Shown here one piece after another: positions 1 to 7,869 of a DNA stretch of 64,000 bases. Position numbers and translations under genes: made by a program. This DNA is from JBFGFX01 sp965232455 (GTDB taxonomy: Bacteria > Pseudomonadota > Gammaproteobacteria > Steroidobacterales > Woeseiaceae), in NCBI GenBank assembly GCA_965232455.1, contig OZ246981.1, positions 1,364,001-1,428,000 on the forward strand, read 5' to 3'. The notes below the pieces were generated by a model that saw nothing but the letters and a program-made list of their open reading frames with translations, was not told the DNA's origin and did not search any database. Numbering within the stretch: the stretch's first letter is position 1; the number at the start of each line of letters is the position of its first letter.

Positions 1-402
1 GCCGCGGAAGCCAGCGTGGAGACCGGTGACTATTTCGACGGCCGGCTCACCCACTACATGCTGTCGGCGCGCCTGACTCCGTCTCCTCACATCGCCCTGT
101 CCGCGGACCTCGATATCAGCCGGCTGCGCGACCTGGGCATTGCGGCGGAAAACACGACCACAAGACTGTACGGACTGAACGCTCGCCTTGCGCTCAATCC
201 GCGGTTGCAGCTGAACGGCTCTTACCAACAGTCAAACGACTCGGAACGGCGCGTATTAAACGTCCGACTTGCTTGGGAATACCGGCCTTTGTCCTATCTT
301 TATCTTGTCTACAACAAGAACGAGGGAGACGGGCTGGCACCGGGCGAGCGGATCGATCGAAACCGGTTTATCGCAAAGCTGAGCTATCTTTTTGATATCT
401 GA
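1..402 (+). CDS. C-terminal part of an outer-membrane beta-barrel protein (DUF5916-like), cut by the window edge
   Basis: The frame is open to base 1, so the start lies outside the window; about 133 residues remain. The visible part is a series of alternating amphipathic strands, and it ends in the aromatic-terminated strand KLSYLFDI, as expected of a barrel inserted by BAM. The stretch YLYLVYNKNEGD and the RNRFIAKLSYLF end resemble the C-terminus of DUF5916/carbohydrate-binding family 9-like outer-membrane proteins. That assignment rests on remembered family appearance and on the tail only; the ligand is unknown. The next gene on the same strand begins 36 bp downstream and could be co-transcribed. 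Confidence 0.6.
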   Translation, partial: AAEASVETGDYFDGRLTHYMLSARLTPSPHIALSADLDISRLRDLGIAAENTTTRLYGLNARLALNPRLQLNGSYQQSNDSERRVLNVRLAWEYRPLSYLYLVYNKNEGDGLAPGERIDRNRFIAKLSYLFDI

Positions 403-438
403 CGCGGCAGGAGACGCCGCCACTCACCTGGAGTGTGA

Positions 439-1419
439 ATGATGAGGCCACTACGAAAAAACGGGCGCCACGGAGTTACTGCCGCAATTGTGTTGCTATC
501 GATCAGCACCGTCACGCTGTCCCCCGGCGCCGCGCCGGCCGTTCACGCCGATCATCAGGCGGCGGACGACGACTGGACGGCAAGCGTCAGCCAACCCGAG
601 TTTGGCTTTGGCGAGGGTCCGGTGGTTCTCGTTGACGCGGCGCACGGCAACTGGCACACCATCGACGGTCGCTTCAAAGCATTTGCGGAGCTGCTGCGCC
701 AGGACGGTTACCGCGTCCGGAGCGCGGAATCGGTGATTTCATCCGGCAGCCTGGCGGCCGCAGACGTATTTGTGATCGCAAATCCCGTGCTCGGCGGTGA
801 AGCCGCGGAATGGGTATTGCCCACTCCCAGCGCCTTTACGGCCGGCGAGATCGACGCGCTACGCACGTGGGTCGAAGAAGGCGGCTCATTGCTGCTGATT
901 GCCGACCACATGCCCTTTCCCGGCGCGGCTTCAGACCTTGCCGAAGCCTTTGATATCGTGTTCTACAACGGCTACGCCAAAAAGTCCCGCTACGAGAGCG
1001 GCACTCTGAAATTTTCTCAGCCGTCCCGATTGTCGCCGGAACACCCGATCGTTCGTGGCCGGAACCCGGCCGAGTCCGTTCCGGTGGTGAAGAGTTTTAC
1101 CGGTCAGGCATTCAGGGTGCTCAGGCCCTCGCGCTCGTTAATGACCATGCCCGACGACTGGCAGGTATTACTCCCCAAAAACGCCGGGGAATTCCTCGAC
1201 GACACTCCAACCGTGTCAGCGCGCGGCCTCGTCCAGGGCGCCACGTTGAGTTACGGCAAAGGCCGGGTTGCGGTTTTCGGCGAAGCGGCCATGTTCACCG
1301 CGCAGGTTCTTGTCCGCAATGGGAAAGTCATACGATTCGGCATGAATGACCCCGGCGCCGAACACAACGATCAGTTCGTGCTGAACACGCTGCACTGGCT
1401 CACCGGTTTGCTCGATTAG
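439..1419 (+). CDS. secreted DUF4350/GATase-like protein
   Basis: 326 residues. ATG at 439 is followed by a second ATG at 442, with GGAG about 6 bases upstream. An N-terminal signal peptide (hydrophobic stretch about residues 14-36, ending near VHADHQ) predicts export. The mature part begins with VVLVDAAHGNWHTIDGRF and has the Rossmann-like alternation of a class I glutamine-amidotransferase fold: FVIANPVLGG, then a GGSLLLIADHMPFPGAASDLAEAF loop. This layout is typical of DUF4350 proteins, which bind or sense ligands and generally lack the amidotransferase catalytic triad. No Cys nucleophile elbow is visible here, so I do not propose an enzymatic activity. It lies downstream of the barrel protein on the same strand, so a shared envelope role is possible. 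Confidence 0.65.
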   Translation: MMRPLRKNGRHGVTAAIVLLSISTVTLSPGAAPAVHADHQAADDDWTASVSQPEFGFGEGPVVLVDAAHGNWHTIDGRFKAFAELLRQDGYRVRSAESVISSGSLAAADVFVIANPVLGGEAAEWVLPTPSAFTAGEIDALRTWVEEGGSLLLIADHMPFPGAASDLAEAFDIVFYNGYAKKSRYESGTLKFSQPSRLSPEHPIVRGRNPAESVPVVKSFTGQAFRVLRPSRSLMTMPDDWQVLLPKNAGEFLDDTPTVSARGLVQGATLSYGKGRVAVFGEAAMFTAQVLVRNGKVIRFGMNDPGAEHNDQFVLNTLHWLTGLLD

Positions 1420-1495
1420 CGGCTTTCCGTGTTCACAGACGTCTCCGGTCGCGTGCGGCATCCATTCCACCATGCGCCGGAAGTCTCAGCCCGGC

Positions 1496-2203
1496 TCAGA
1501 TGTGGCGCCTGCGCAGTCCGGGGGCTGCGATCAGGCAAAGAAGAACCAGCAAACCCGTACCAAACGGCGACAAGGCTCCCCCTCCTCCGCCGCGATTCGG
1601 CACGGGTGCAACGGGGGTGGCGGCAATCAGCGTCGTATTGCCGGGATCGAACATAAGGTCCGTTACGTACTCGTCGCCGAAGTCGACTTCCTGAAGCGGG
1701 TTTTCCACAATCACGTTGTTGGAGTTCTGGATTCGGCCGGTGCCGTCGGCATTGAGCTCGAACAGCGCCGGGTGAAAACGGCCGTTGCCTACCTCCCTGC
1801 CGTTGAACGTAAAAACGACGCCGTCACCGGCCAATTCCGCGACCTGCACGCCATCGGTCAACACGGCCGTGGGGCTGATCTCGAAACTGAGCGAACTGCC
1901 CTGCGCGTAAAATTCGGCCCCGGTCATTTCTCTTTCCAGGGCAAAAGAAGGAAACCCGGACGGCGTAGCGTCGACGAGGACGCCGCTGACCGAATAATCG
2001 ACGCCGACAACATCAGGATTGACGAACGTGCCCGTCGCCAACGGCGCGTCAATTTCGATTTCAATGTCGAACGTTCCAACGTCATTGAATACGGTCGTGA
2101 CCTGGTAGTCGTCGCTGGATATCGACAGAACCATGTTTTGCGCGCTGACCGCGGACGCCGCGACGACCAGGCCGAAAAAAGCGCTGATAGTGATTCGCAA
2201 CAT
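1496..2203 (-). CDS. exported protein with GlyGly-CTERM-like sorting tail
   Basis: 235 residues from the ATG at 2203, which has an AGGGGA ribosome site 7 bases upstream; a longer in-frame start at 2278 would bury the signal peptide. An N-terminal signal peptide (LRITISAFFGLVVAASAVSAQ) precedes a beta-rich body (about residues 22-200) with no recognised domain. The C-terminus has three parts: a glycine run (RGGGGGALSP), one hydrophobic helix (GLLVLLCLIAAPGL) and a basic end (RRRHI). This matches the architecture of GlyGly-CTERM proteins, which rhombosortase cleaves in bacteria with type II secretion. No rhombosortase is present in the window, and the body function is unknown. Confidence 0.65.
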   Translation of the reverse strand: MLRITISAFFGLVVAASAVSAQNMVLSISSDDYQVTTVFNDVGTFDIEIEIDAPLATGTFVNPDVVGVDYSVSGVLVDATPSGFPSFALEREMTGAEFYAQGSSLSFEISPTAVLTDGVQVAELAGDGVVFTFNGREVGNGRFHPALFELNADGTGRIQNSNNVIVENPLQEVDFGDEYVTDLMFDPGNTTLIAATPVAPVPNRGGGGGALSPFGTGLLVLLCLIAAPGLRRRHI

Positions 2204-2317
2204 TGAGAGTCCCCTTTTGGACAATGGCGAAACAGCATTTGGGCACACTTGCGTCGCTGCCCCCGAGGTGCGAGTCACAGTTTTGCGGCCAGCCCCCGCA
2301 TTCGCTTTCTGCCGACC

Positions 2318-4540
2318 TCAGTCGAGTGTCCTGATGCCCTGGCTATTGAACGGATTACCCAGGTAGAGATAAATCGTGTTTTCGCCGGCCTCCGCGAGCC
2401 CCCAAGCGAGATACACCGGGCCCAACGGAGAATCGGCGCCGGCGTACAGTGCGCCGGCGAAACGCAGGTCATCGGCATCGATGTCGTCGCGGTCGTCCCA
2501 GACGTTGCCCATCTCCAGACTGAATCCGGCGTACACGGGCAGCCACAAATTCCGATTCAGGCGCTTGTAAGCCGTTACGTTCGCAAGCGCGTAGTGCTGT
2601 CCGAAAAATCGATTGACCGGATAACCCGACAGGCGGCCGAGGCCGCCCAGCTGAAACTGGCTCTGAACGGGCGCGTCGCTGTCGACCGTCGTGCCGGCCT
2701 CGATAGAGCTGAGAATGGAATAGTCGCCCCAGGTTCCGGCGGTAACCGCGTTGCCGACGAGCTGCTCGAAATTGATCTCCGCACCGGCTGCCTCACGCGA
2801 CCAGAACGCCCCGAGCGCGGCGCTTTGACCGTGCTGCGGGAAGTTCGTGTCGTCAAGCCGATCGTACAACAAGGTCGTGAAGTACTCGCCAATCTCGACC
2901 CGGTCGTCCGGAATCTCGAATTCGCCGACCACGACGTCGGCATCCCCGTTGAAACGATTCCAGCCAACGCGAAACTCCCCCGCCGCACCGATCTCCGTGC
3001 CGGCGGACAGACCGACCCCCCAGCCGCTCACGCGCAGGTCGGCGACGGCCAGCGATTCGTCGAAAAGGCGAAAGTTCCGCCGCTGAACGGTGCCCTGCGC
3101 TTCGACGAAGTATCGCGTTCGGTGACTCAGCGGCTGGAACCAGTTGATACTGAGCGCCTGCCGCTCGCCCAAGTCGAGTTGGGTACGCCATTCGCCGCCC
3201 AGGTCGTTCATCTCGGTTTGCAGATACGCAACGCCGATATTGAAATCCGATCCGATCGAAAAGTTCTCCGAAAGCCGCAAACCGAACTGAAGGTAGCTCG
3301 GTCCCCAGCGTTTCGGCAGTACGTCGATCGACAACCCGAGTTCCGAGCCCCGCTCCACGATTCGGTAGTCGATGCGCTCGAACAGGTCGAGCGCATAGAC
3401 GTTGGCGACGCCGCGCTCGATGAGATCCCGATCGATGGGATCGCCGATCTCCAGGCCGAGGCCGTAACGGATCGTTTCGGTGCTGATCGACGAATCGTTC
3501 CTCACGTCTATGAACTGTATTGTCCGGCCCGCCGATGACGGTGATTCGATTCTTGCGGTTCGATACGCTCGATATTGCTCGTCATCAATCGATAATGCGG
3601 CCAGCGCCGGCAATGCCTGATTGGCTGCCAATTCACCCGGGGCGATCGCCTCGAGGGTCTTGTTAAAATCCAAACCGCCGATCCCGTCGAGCATCGGCCG
3701 GATCAGTACGTCGGTCTCCGACAGTGTGGCAACCCGCTCGCGCACGGTCCGTTGAGTGAGGATGCTGGTCATCTGGTCGGCGACCGACAATATGGAGTCG
3801 AGTTCCTCGCCCTCCAGCAACGGCGACGTGATGTCGACCGCGATGACCACATCGGCCCCCATGTCGCGCACCACGTCGATAGGCAGGTTATTGGACGGTC
3901 CGCCGTCGATCAGCCGCCGTTCGTCAATGACGACGGGTGAAAACAGCAGCGGAATAGCCATGCTTGCGCGAATGGCGAGAGAGAGGTCGCCGCTGCTGAT
4001 CACGACCGATTCCCCGGTCTCCAGGTTCGTCGCAATCACCCTCAACGGGATCGGCAGCGCGTCAAAATCGCGTATTTCCGCGGAGGCGCCGAGGTGGCGA
4101 CGAAAGAAGCTGGTGACCTTCTGGCCCTCGACAAGCCCCATCGGAAACTTGAACTCACCCTCGCTGTAGCCGGGCCGGTATTTGACCAGGTAGTTGAGGT
4201 CGTCTCGCTTCCTGCGGAACGGCAGGTCGCGGCGCGGGGGCTCATCGTCCATGATGTCCTCCCAGTCGATTCCCGCAACGGCGACCTCGATGTCGTCCGG
4301 ACTGAGACCGGCCGCATACAAGCCGCCGATGATTGCCCCGGCGCTGGTGCCGGCGACGTAATCGATGGGTATCCTGTTGGCTTCCAACACACGGAGTACC
4401 CCGATGTGCGCGCCGGCCTTGGTGCCGCCGCCGCTGAGTGCGAGTCCGATTTTCGGGCGCTCATGAAACTCTGCGGCGGACAACGGCGACGTCGGCAGGA
4501 GAAACAGGCCGAGCAGCACGGGCAACGTGGATTTCGTCAT
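2318..4540 (-). CDS. patatin-like phospholipase fused to an Omp85 barrel (PlpD type)
   Basis: 740 residues with a signal peptide (1-22). The patatin domain (about 28-300) has the oxyanion loop SGGGTKAGAHIG (36-47), the nucleophile elbow GTSAG with Ser66, and the second dyad member Asp212 in DGG. Next comes a POTRA-like segment (about 325-395, IQFIDVRNDSSISTETIRYG) and a C-terminal 16-strand Omp85-type barrel to the end. This order is that of PlpD/type Vd autotransporters, where the barrel exports or displays a lipase. The catalytic dyad is intact, so an active phospholipase A1 is expected. It reads leftward toward the GlyGly-tail gene; the 298-bp gap upstream should hold its promoter. Substrate and whether the lipase is released are unknown. 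Confidence 0.85.
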   Translation of the reverse strand: MTKSTLPVLLGLFLLPTSPLSAAEFHERPKIGLALSGGGTKAGAHIGVLRVLEANRIPIDYVAGTSAGAIIGGLYAAGLSPDDIEVAVAGIDWEDIMDDEPPRRDLPFRRKRDDLNYLVKYRPGYSEGEFKFPMGLVEGQKVTSFFRRHLGASAEIRDFDALPIPLRVIATNLETGESVVISSGDLSLAIRASMAIPLLFSPVVIDERRLIDGGPSNNLPIDVVRDMGADVVIAVDITSPLLEGEELDSILSVADQMTSILTQRTVRERVATLSETDVLIRPMLDGIGGLDFNKTLEAIAPGELAANQALPALAALSIDDEQYRAYRTARIESPSSAGRTIQFIDVRNDSSISTETIRYGLGLEIGDPIDRDLIERGVANVYALDLFERIDYRIVERGSELGLSIDVLPKRWGPSYLQFGLRLSENFSIGSDFNIGVAYLQTEMNDLGGEWRTQLDLGERQALSINWFQPLSHRTRYFVEAQGTVQRRNFRLFDESLAVADLRVSGWGVGLSAGTEIGAAGEFRVGWNRFNGDADVVVGEFEIPDDRVEIGEYFTTLLYDRLDDTNFPQHGQSAALGAFWSREAAGAEINFEQLVGNAVTAGTWGDYSILSSIEAGTTVDSDAPVQSQFQLGGLGRLSGYPVNRFFGQHYALANVTAYKRLNRNLWLPVYAGFSLEMGNVWDDRDDIDADDLRFAGALYAGADSPLGPVYLAWGLAEAGENTIYLYLGNPFNSQGIRTLD

Positions 4541-4838
4541 GGATCATTGACCTCTTGGCGCGCCGGTGATTGGTTGGCGACATCGCTGACGTGACAATCA
4601 CCCCAATCCCTGGGATCTTCGGTAGCACCGGCAGACTACGAGTCTTCGCTTATAGCTCGATTGTCGCCAAGCGTCGAGTGGAAAATGCAACCGGGTGGCT
4701 ATACGCCAACACCGTGAAATCGTCGAAACAACGCGGGCCCCCGTCAACTTGGAAGCCGCCGGCAAAACGGTGCACACCGGCTCGTCGCTTACCGCTGGCC
4801 GCGCACCCGAAAAATCATCGCGCCGGCCCGCGGACCAG
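4541..4838. other. intergenic region upstream of the patatin gene
   Basis: 298 bases between the leftward patatin gene and the stop of the leftward YdeI-like gene. A weak GAGG ribosome site lies about 10 bases before the patatin ATG. I see no strong hairpin, RNA gene or open frame with sensible composition. It most likely holds the patatin promoter. Confidence 0.4.
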
Positions 4839-5435
4839 CTATCGACCGCGCGCCTCGGGATGTGCGGCTTTCACGTTCTTGGCGGCCAGGCGCACGGTTT
4901 CGCGGACGCGTTTTCCGCGTGTCTCGCTGCGCTTTGCGGTTTTGATCCAGAGGAGTATCACCTTTTTGGCGGAGTCGTTGAACGCGTCGAAATACCTGTC
5001 TGCCCGCCTGTTACGCGCCAAGGCTTTCGCCAGGTCTTCCGGAATGACGAGATTGTCAATGTCGTCGAGGAAGTTCCACGACCCGTCTTCCTTTGCACGA
5101 TCGACTTTCTCCTGCCCGGCAGGCGACATCAGGCCCGCTTTCGCGAGTTTTGCGACGCGCTTTTTGTTCGACATGGACCAGGTGCTTTGTTTTTTCCGCG
5201 GCGCCACCAGAAGCATTGTCCGGTCTTCGTCCAGCCGCTGCGTTCTCGTGTCGACCCAGCCGAAGCACAACAGTTCCTCGACGACGTCACCGTACGACAG
5301 GTAGTGTTCGGCGACGTGTTTCTTGTAACTGACCAGCCAGAACGTTTCGGACGTTGCATGGTTCTTTTTTAGCCACTTGCGGAGTTCCGCTCGCGATCGA
5401 AACTCGATCTTCGGAAAGTCGAGCGCTTTACTCAC
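4839..5435 (-). CDS. YdeI/OmpD-associated family protein
   Basis: 198 residues from a GTG at 5435. The N-terminal half has the family pattern RSRAELRKWLKKNHATSETFW, followed by LSYGDVVEELLCFGWVDTRTQRLDEDR and then WSMSNKKRVAKLAKAGLM. The C-terminal half is the basic, Lys/Arg-rich segment with the conserved phrase FDAFNDSAKKVILLWI. Members such as YdeI are small cytoplasmic proteins linked to resistance to cationic peptides or to redox stress; the molecular role is not settled. The gene starts 5 bases after the stop of a glyoxalase-fold gene on the same strand, so the three leftward genes (VOC, VOC, YdeI) probably form one operon. Confidence 0.8.
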   Translation of the reverse strand: MSKALDFPKIEFRSRAELRKWLKKNHATSETFWLVSYKKHVAEHYLSYGDVVEELLCFGWVDTRTQRLDEDRTMLLVAPRKKQSTWSMSNKKRVAKLAKAGLMSPAGQEKVDRAKEDGSWNFLDDIDNLVIPEDLAKALARNRRADRYFDAFNDSAKKVILLWIKTAKRSETRGKRVRETVRLAAKNVKAAHPEARGR

Positions 5436-5440
5436 GGCGT

Positions 5441-5878
5441 TTACCCGGCGGGCCCTTTGAGTTCGATGTTGTTCCCTTCCGGATCCGTGATGTACATCGA
5501 CGGGCCGTTTCCGTCCGCCCCGTAACGCGTCATCACCTCTCCGGGCGCAACGTCATGCGCCTCGAGATGCGCACTGACGGCATCCGCGTCCCACGGATCG
5601 ATCCGGAGGCACAGATGATCCATGTTCGGCGCATTTCGGTCGGGGGACCGTCCGCCCTCCTTCCCAATGGGCCCGCTCGCGTCGACGAGGTCGATCAGGG
5701 CGCTTCCGGCCCGAAGCTGCGCAAGACGCATGTCACCGGGTCCGCGTTCGAGTTCGCAACCGAGCACCAGGGTATAAAACCCGATCATCTCCTCAAGATT
5801 ATCGACCCGGATGACGACATGGTCGATACCTTTTACGTCGATCGGATTTCCAGGCTTCGTTTCCATCGGTCTGCTCAT
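5441..5878 (-). CDS. VOC family (glyoxalase-fold) protein
   Basis: 145 residues forming one VOC module with two beta-alpha-beta-beta-beta repeats. The first repeat is IDHVVIRVDNLEEMIGFYTLVLG and the second begins MDHLCLRIDPWDADAVSAHL and ends YITDPEGNNIELKG. The His of the first repeat, the His of MDHL and the Glu of IELKG sit where VOC enzymes bind metal. This fold serves glyoxalases, dioxygenases and fosfomycin/bleomycin resistance proteins; the reaction cannot be chosen here. The ATG overlaps the upstream VOC stop by 4 bases (ATGA), indicating translational coupling. Confidence 0.85.
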   Translation of the reverse strand: MSRPMETKPGNPIDVKGIDHVVIRVDNLEEMIGFYTLVLGCELERGPGDMRLAQLRAGSALIDLVDASGPIGKEGGRSPDRNAPNMDHLCLRIDPWDADAVSAHLEAHDVAPGEVMTRYGADGNGPSMYITDPEGNNIELKGPAG

Positions 5879-6315
5879 TCGGCGCTCCGACGGTCGGGTA
5901 AATCGTAATCGTTCCGCTCCGCAGGATTGTCGGAAAAATACTGAACGAACTCCCAGTCATTCCCTTCAGGATCGTAGAAGTATACCCGGCTGCGGTGCGG
6001 GTGCTCGTTCGGATACGTCGAGTCATGATACCCCGCGTCGAGCATTCGGCGTCGCAGCGCCTCGACGTCGTCTACTTCGTAGCCCAGATGATTGACGCCC
6101 GGCTTGCCGTCATAAGGAACCCACGCTTCCGCGGGCGTTCTGCTCGCCTCGTTGAGTGCGATGTAGGTGTCGTCATTACCCACGTGCACCCAGCGACGAT
6201 CGTTGTTGAGGCCTTCCGCACGGATTGCGAAGCCCGGAAACGCCGTTTCGAGAAATCGCAGCATGGGGTCTATGTCGCGCACCGTGATGTTGGCGTGTTC
6301 GAGTCGAATGGTCAT
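5875..6315 (-). CDS. VOC family (glyoxalase-fold) protein
   Basis: 146 residues from the ATG at 6315, supported by GGAG about 8 bases upstream; an upstream in-frame start at 6378 would add 21 residues that do not fit the family and would run through the divergent promoter. Motifs are LEHANITVRDIDPMLRFLETAFPGF at the start, VNHLGYEVDDVEALRRRM in the middle and YFYDPEGNDWEFVQYFSD near the end, with His, His and Glu in metal-binding positions. It is divergent from an XRE-cupin regulator, which may control it. It is the first gene of a VOC-VOC-YdeI operon. The substrate is unknown; a tandem VOC pair suggests detoxification of a small electrophile. Confidence 0.85.
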   Translation of the reverse strand: MTIRLEHANITVRDIDPMLRFLETAFPGFAIRAEGLNNDRRWVHVGNDDTYIALNEASRTPAEAWVPYDGKPGVNHLGYEVDDVEALRRRMLDAGYHDSTYPNEHPHRSRVYFYDPEGNDWEFVQYFSDNPAERNDYDLPDRRSAE

Positions 6316-6376
6316 TTTTTTGCTCCAAAAAGCGAGATTGAGTACATTGTGAACCACCGATGTTGGTAAAGCGACC

Positions 6377-6400
6377 AATTTGCTATTTTAGTAGCCAATT
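6377..6400. promoter_or_regulatory. candidate operator for the XRE-cupin regulator
   Basis: A 9-bp inverted repeat (AATTTGCTA, spacer of 6, TAGCCAATT) with one mismatch lies between the divergent VOC gene (start 6315) and the regulator (start 6416). Its centre is about 27 bases before the regulator ATG, where an autoregulatory site would be expected. The CCAATT sequence also recurs as a direct repeat at its left side. Function is inferred from position and symmetry only. Confidence 0.45.
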
Positions 6401-6415
6401 GTTAGTTTCCTGGCC

Positions 6416-6976
6416 ATGCACGATCAACACAGAAATCTGGCTGTCAACGTCCGCAAGCTGCGCGAAGCGCACGGCCTATCGCAACAGCGAATGTCGGAAC
6501 TCTCCGGCATCCCGCGCCCTACCTGGGCCAGCCTGGAGTCGGGCACCGGCAATCCGACGCTTGCGGTGCTGAGCAAGGCCGCAACCGCGCTGCAGGTCTC
6601 GATCGAGGAACTGGTCGGCACGCCGCGAACGGAAGTCCAGCACGTGAGATCGGCGGACGTGCGTGAGCGCAAACGCCAGGGGGCGAAAATACGGCCGCTG
6701 ATCCCCGAGACCATTAGCGGGCTCGAGATATCCAGGTTCGAGCTGAGCCCAAATGGCAGAATGGTCGGCGTGCCGCATACGCCGGGTACACGCGAATATC
6801 TGACCTGCGAGCGGGGCCGGATCGAGCTGATCGTCTCGGGCGAACACTGGACGCTGGAGAGCGGCGATATGCTGGTCTTTCGCGGCGACCAGCGGCATAC
6901 CTACTTCAATCCAGACAGCCGCTCCAACGCAGTGGCGATTTCGGTCGTGTGTTTTGCCGCTCGCCTGTCAGGATAA
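6416..6976 (+). CDS. XRE family regulator with cupin sensor domain
   Basis: 186 residues. The N-terminal helix-turn-helix (about residues 8-65) reads VRKLREAHGLSQQRMSELSG, then IPRPTWASLESGTGNPTL, as in Cro/C1 (XRE) regulators. The C-terminal half (about 105-180) is a small cupin barrel with GVPHTPGTREYLTCERGRIEL and LESGDMLVFRGDQRHTYFNP, which in this family usually binds a small ligand. Such XRE-cupin proteins commonly control catabolic or detoxification genes next door. It is divergent from the VOC pair and probably represses or activates it. Its last 9 bases overlap the end of the convergent ferritin-like gene. Confidence 0.9.
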   Translation: MHDQHRNLAVNVRKLREAHGLSQQRMSELSGIPRPTWASLESGTGNPTLAVLSKAATALQVSIEELVGTPRTEVQHVRSADVRERKRQGAKIRPLIPETISGLEISRFELSPNGRMVGVPHTPGTREYLTCERGRIELIVSGEHWTLESGDMLVFRGDQRHTYFNPDSRSNAVAISVVCFAARLSG

Positions 6977-7714
6977 GTCGTGCGCCGGATAGGTCACTGC
7001 CTCGCAGGCGCCGATGACCAGGCGCTCCGCCAGCTCGCAATGGGCCATCCAGCGACGCCAGACCTCGCCTTTGCCGATACCCAAATCGCGGAGCGCGGCG
7101 CGATGATCGACGATAACAGCCAGGGCGGCCGCCATGGTGGTACAGCGCCACACGGCGACAAAGACCGCGCGTTGCCACGACGAGCGTGTCTGATTTTGGA
7201 GAAACGCGCAATGGAACCACAGATGGGCCTGCTCATCCTCCGCAATCTCGAAGAGAATCTGCCGAACGCGGCCGTTCGGCATCCGCGCGGCGAGCAGCTG
7301 GTAATAACACACGCCCACCACTTCGGCCGCCAGTAGCACGAGGACCTTCAGGCGAAGGCCCACCAGGCGGCGGAAAAATACGAACAGCCGCGCCGTCCAA
7401 TTCTTGTGCAGCAGCTGACCGCCGAGCATGCGAACACACATCGCCAGGAGATTCGCATGACGGTTTTCTTCCCGGACAAAAAGCGCCACGGACGCGGCAT
7501 AGTCCTCATCGATCCCCGGCAATTCCGCGTCCTGCGCCTGTTTGACGATGGTCCCCCCGCCCGATTCGCCTAGCTGAAATACCGCCAGGGACCGGGCAAG
7601 CGACCGGGGTAGATGCGAATAGTCTTCACTAACGTCGAGTTCGGGTAGCGTCCGCTGGCCCCGCCGCTCGAAAAAGCGCCGCCAGGACCGCCATTCCCCG
7701 GGATTGCTGCACAT
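6968..7714 (-). CDS. ferritin-like diiron protein of unknown function
   Basis: 248 residues, ATG at 7714 with GGAG 7 bases upstream. The helical middle part carries a complete set of candidate diiron ligands: Glu50 (FQLGES), Glu83 and His86 (REENRH), Glu131 (AAEVVG), and Glu161 with His164 (EDEQAH). This E, ExxH, E, ExxH spacing is that of ferritin-like carboxylate diiron proteins such as MiaE or COQ7-type hydroxylases. Helix 105-145 is hydrophobic enough for membrane association, again like COQ7, but the match to either enzyme is not close. No partner gene indicates a substrate. It converges with the XRE-cupin gene, overlapping by 9 bases. Confidence 0.6.
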   Translation of the reverse strand: MCSNPGEWRSWRRFFERRGQRTLPELDVSEDYSHLPRSLARSLAVFQLGESGGGTIVKQAQDAELPGIDEDYAASVALFVREENRHANLLAMCVRMLGGQLLHKNWTARLFVFFRRLVGLRLKVLVLLAAEVVGVCYYQLLAARMPNGRVRQILFEIAEDEQAHLWFHCAFLQNQTRSSWQRAVFVAVWRCTTMAAALAVIVDHRAALRDLGIGKGEVWRRWMAHCELAERLVIGACEAVTYPAHDLS

Positions 7715-7869
7715 GTCCGATCTCCAAATCCTTGATCCACGTACTTTGTACGCATCCGATCTGGCAACATCGGGCAGAAAATGTGTCAGAAAATGGCAGT
7801 CGCCGCTTCTCTAACTGTAACGTCCTCCGACGCGTAGCGTTATTGCAGATCCACGAGCGAACGGTGACG

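Noticed and set aside
2249..3538. Long open frame on the plus strand opposite the patatin gene
   Set aside because: It has no ribosome site or recognisable domain and mirrors GC-rich third positions of the real leftward gene with intact catalytic motifs.
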